Of a DNA stretch of 33,708 bases, positions 32,010 to 33,708 are shown piece by piece. Each line of letters opens with the position of its first letter. The stretch's first letter is position 1. This stretch comes from JACXVD01 sp047975785 (lineage in GTDB: Bacteria > Pseudomonadota > Alphaproteobacteria > Sphingomonadales > Sphingomonadaceae), in assembly GCA_047975785.1 (NCBI GenBank), contig JBKEEC010000037.1, positions 1 to 33,708 on the forward strand. The letters are read 5' to 3'. Both the position numbers and the translations under genes were made by a program. Under the pieces are notes generated by a model. The model had not been told where the DNA came from, made no database searches, and saw only the letters and a list, made by a program, of their open reading frames with translations.

Positions 32010-32734
32010 TCCGCGCGAACCTCGTGCGCTTTGTTCAGGCGCTGCGCGACGGGCGCCGCATCTGGTGGCTCGCGCCGATGGTGCCCATGCTGGCCGTAGT
32101 GCCCGAGGCGATTCAGCACATTGCCGAAATTCACATCGGCTTTTTCGAGAGCCGCGAAATGGCAATCGACCTTTCTTACGATCCGCGCCGGATGGTTTGG
32201 GGCATTCTCAAGGTCATTGGGCTGTTTCTGGCCATCTTCGCCAGCCTGCGGTTCTGGGCCACGCGCACGCAGGGGCTGGCCCAGGGGCAGGCATGGTATT
32301 CCCTGCGCGGCATCCGCTGGGGTGCGCTGGGGCTTTCCTTTATCCTGATCGGTCTGGTCGGGGTGCCGGAATGGTCGCTCAAGGGACGCATTTCGGCGGA
32401 GGCGGGGCAGGCTTTGACGATCGGGCTCACGATCGCAACGCTGCCGCTCATGACCATGTTCACGGGCGCGCTCATCGGGGATGGCGCGATGGATTTGCGA
32501 CGCGCCTTTCGGAAGGGCTGGTGGCCAGCGCTGCGGATGATTTTGTTCGCCGCGGCCACATGGGCGCCGCTGTCCTGGCTCCATGGACGCAACCACGATT
32601 GGGCGATGGGAGCTTCCACTCCCGTGGTGTGGGCGTTGATGGCGTTTGATGCGCTGGTCGTCGGCATGATTGCGGTCATGGCGGGAACGGCCTTTCACCA
32701 TGGCTATGCCTTGGCTGACGAACCGCGGGACTAG
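32006..32734 (+). CDS. Polytopic membrane protein of unknown function
   Basis: The 242-residue protein has about five predicted membrane segments: WWLAPMVPMLAVVPEAIQHI, ILKVIGLFLAIFASLRFWA, ALGLSFILIGLVGVPEWSL, QALTIGLTIATLPLMTMFTG, and MILFAAATWAPLSWLHG plus VVWALMAFDALVVGMIAVMA. I do not recognise the family. The GTG start overlaps the ispG stop (GTGA) with GGAGGAAGCG about 8 bases upstream, so it is coupled to ispG. Its codon use is GC-rich, unlike most of the window but like the 3' half of ispG. Repeat copy D follows 14 bases after its stop. Confidence 0.75.
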   Translation: MIRANLVRFVQALRDGRRIWWLAPMVPMLAVVPEAIQHIAEIHIGFFESREMAIDLSYDPRRMVWGILKVIGLFLAIFASLRFWATRTQGLAQGQAWYSLRGIRWGALGLSFILIGLVGVPEWSLKGRISAEAGQALTIGLTIATLPLMTMFTGALIGDGAMDLRRAFRKGWWPALRMILFAAATWAPLSWLHGRNHDWAMGASTPVVWALMAFDALVVGMIAVMAGTAFHHGYALADEPRD

Positions 32735-32748
32735 GCTTTACCAGCCCT

Positions 32749-32853
32749 TAGAGTGTGATGACAAAAAGTGGGTACCGGTTTTTGTCAAAAAATCGCACGA
32801 CAACAAAAGTATAAAGAGCGGGATGTGATTCTGTCATATGTCATCCCGCTCTA
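32749..32853. repeat. Dispersed repeat, copy D (fullest copy, about 105 bp)
   Basis: It begins TAGAGTGTGATGACA (32749-32763) and ends TGTCATCCCGCTCTA (32839-32853). The two ends are inverted repeats of each other with 13 of 15 positions matching. Inside lie AAAGTGGGTACCGG and CAACAAAAGTATAA, both shared with other copies, and a right-hand stem-loop. There is no coding sequence. The structure is that of a small non-autonomous repeat, MITE-like or REP-like. Confidence 0.85.
32815..32852. terminator. Stem-loop of repeat copy D
   Basis: AGAGCGGGATG (32815-32825) pairs with CATCCCGCTCT (32842-32852), 11 perfect pairs around a 16-base loop. Placed after the ispG-membrane-protein operon it could end or protect the transcript. 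No T-run follows. Confidence 0.45.
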
Positions 32854-32878
32854 AGCCTCACACGCGTAGGGTGCGGGG

Positions 32879-33127
32879 ATGCGGGAAGCGTTGTTCCTTT
32901 TCGTGGCTGTCATCGCCATTGTGGCGGCGATTTTCATGCCCTCTGGCTCTGGCGAAGGCGGCGGAACGCTCACCTTCGAGAGCGAGGCGAAGGTGCTGCG
33001 TACGGCCCCGCCGGAACCGCCTTGGGTCTTCGGCTGCAGCGAGGAAGGCCAGCGCCGTGACCGGGCCAGCATGGCCATGCGTGACCATATCCAGTCTGTC
33101 CGCAAGCGCCTGTTCGGAGCGCGCTGA
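32879..33127 (+). CDS. Small membrane-anchored protein of unknown function
   Basis: The 82-residue product has one N-terminal hydrophobic segment (ALFLFVAVIAIVAAIFMP, residues 4-21), then a polar tail with GSGEGGGTLTFESEAKVLRT and a basic end (IQSVRKRLFGAR). The hydrophobic segment could be a signal anchor or an uncleaved export signal. A GGGTGCGGGG stretch precedes the ATG. I do not recognise a family. G+C is high, as in the preceding gene. Coding is supported by length, start context and sensible composition only. Confidence 0.55.
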   Translation: MREALFLFVAVIAIVAAIFMPSGSGEGGGTLTFESEAKVLRTAPPEPPWVFGCSEEGQRRDRASMAMRDHIQSVRKRLFGAR

Positions 33128-33197
33128 CGGTGCGCTGGCAAGGGGCGGCAAGCAGAGCGGCTGTCCTGCGCGCCGCTCCCACATCAAAGACACAAAG

Positions 33198-33320
33198 TCA
33201 GAAGCGCATTCCGAATCTGACCCCATAGGTCCGCGGTGCCTGATAGGTTGCCGCCAGAAGGCCGCCATTGGCGATGGAATAGGACCGGCCCGGCCGGATA
33301 CCATACGACCTGTCAAAAGT
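33198..33320 (-). pseudogene. 3' remnant of a TonB-dependent receptor gene
   Basis: Read leftward from 33320, the frame gives about 40 codons reading TFDRSYGIRPGRSYSIANGG then LLAATYQAPRTYGVRFGMRF and a TGA stop at 33200-33198. The ending 'APRTYGVRFGMRF' with C-terminal phenylalanine is the usual last barrel strand of sphingomonad TonB-dependent receptors. There is no start codon or plug domain. It is in the same frame as, and starts right after the TAA of, the subtilase fragment. This looks like the residue of a deleted receptor gene, though a longer readthrough protein is not excluded. Confidence 0.5.
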
Positions 33321-33708
33321 TTACCGGAACTGGCCGTAACCATAGATATCATCGCGGCCAGGCTGGCCGAGATCTACCGACTGGCTGGCGATATGGCGAC
33401 GCAGGCCGACAGAATCATGGCTACCGGAACATTGGGGCAGCAAGGAGGCCCGGCCCGCCACCCATGCGCTGGCAAAGCTGGTGCCTGATGCAATACGATA
33501 GCCGCCAGGTACCGCCGTCAGCCGCTTTACACCAAAGGCTGCTGCTGCAACGTGCCTGCCCGGCGTTGCATATCTGTAGGCCCGTTGTTTCGTATCCAGC
33601 GCAGTGATGCCGTTGACGGTGTCCATGATGGCCGGGAACGGCGCGCGTGCTTTTGCACCACCATTGCCGGTCGCGGCGAAGATACAGGTGCCCCGCCGGT
33701 CGATGAGA
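33321..33708 (-). CDS. Subtilisin-like (S8) serine protease, C-terminal part
   Basis: The frame enters from the right edge and ends at a TAA (33323-33321), giving about 128 residues. The oxyanion-hole region is CIFAATGNGG near its start and the catalytic serine is in SGTSFASAWVAG, the S8 signature GTSxAxP/A. YRYATPGRHVAAAA corresponds to the usual 'fvaPGv.v.s'. The C-terminus, VDLGQPGRDDIYGYGQFR, matches the end of small sphingomonad subtilases (DLG.pGrD..yGyG) but stops right there. Aspartate and histidine of the triad lie beyond the window. Such proteases are exported or periplasmic. Truncation at the junction with a receptor remnant is possible. Confidence 0.8.
   Translation of the reverse strand, partial: LIDRRGTCIFAATGNGGAKARAPFPAIMDTVNGITALDTKQRAYRYATPGRHVAAAAFGVKRLTAVPGGYRIASGTSFASAWVAGRASLLPQCSGSHDSVGLRRHIASQSVDLGQPGRDDIYGYGQFR

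Noticed and set aside
30885..32165. Very long open frame antisense to ispG (over 400 codons)
   Set aside because: It mirrors ispG and the next gene in high-GC DNA, has no recognisable motifs, and the sense strand carries complete IspG cluster ligands and folds.
1..33708. CRISPR arrays, tRNA or rRNA genes, transposases, phage or toxin-antitoxin genes
   Set aside because: None seen: no regularly spaced repeats, no cloverleaf-like sequence noticed in the short gaps, and no integrase, transposase or toxin motifs among the genes. The only gaps in coding are short.

Overview
The window looks like chromosome of a Gram-negative alphaproteobacterium, most likely a sphingomonad (Sphingomonadales). The clues are the serC-serA-hisZ gene order, a lignostilbene-type carotenoid oxygenase, alphaproteobacterial Pho boxes of the form CTGTCAT-N4-CTGTCAT, an outer-membrane porin, a TonB-receptor remnant and a mid-to-high G+C content. 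No species is claimed. I saw no rRNA, tRNA, CRISPR array, transposase or phage gene.

Layout. (1) 1-6188 is a surface-polysaccharide locus: a truncated family 2 glycosyltransferase reads leftward, and a tightly packed rightward operon encodes a FemAB-like acyltransferase, a NodB-type deacetylase, a Wzy/O-antigen-ligase-like membrane protein, a left-handed beta-helix acyltransferase, a GT4 and a GT26 (WecB/TagA/CpsF) glycosyltransferase. A second GT4 (6225-7379) faces it. (2) 7485-11553 is amino-acid biosynthesis: serC (behind a candidate serC-leader RNA), serA and hisZ. Flagellar fliD and fliS follow directly, with no other flagellar gene in view. (3) 13414-16640 is a leftward pair, an Fe-S DinG/XPD-type helicase and a SixA-like phosphatase. 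(4) 16834-19990 is a copper-resistance unit, copA-copB, divergent from a csoR repressor with a clear operator between them. (5) 20006-22808 holds a stomatin-like/NfeD pair, an HxlR regulator and a small lipoprotein. (6) 22924-25590 is phosphate uptake: pstS and an OprP-type porin, each with its own Pho box. (7) 25654-29724 holds ygfZ, a TetR regulator, and a MarR/NTF2-like pair divergent from a lignostilbene-dioxygenase-like gene. (8) 29764-32734 holds a ZntB/CorA-type transporter, ispG and a membrane protein. (9) The right edge carries a small membrane protein, the 3' remnant of a TonB receptor and a truncated subtilase.

The most interesting unexplained structure is a dispersed repeat family with at least four copies (13388, 22816, 26401, 32749). 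The fullest copy is about 105 bp, has imperfect terminal inverted repeats starting TAGAG, and ends in a strong stem-loop. Copies sit at the 3' ends of genes. They supply the stop codons of fliS and ygfZ, and the stop of sixA lies at the edge of one copy. I found no clearly new defence or mobile system. The polysaccharide operon's set of modifying enzymes and the repeat family deserve most follow-up.
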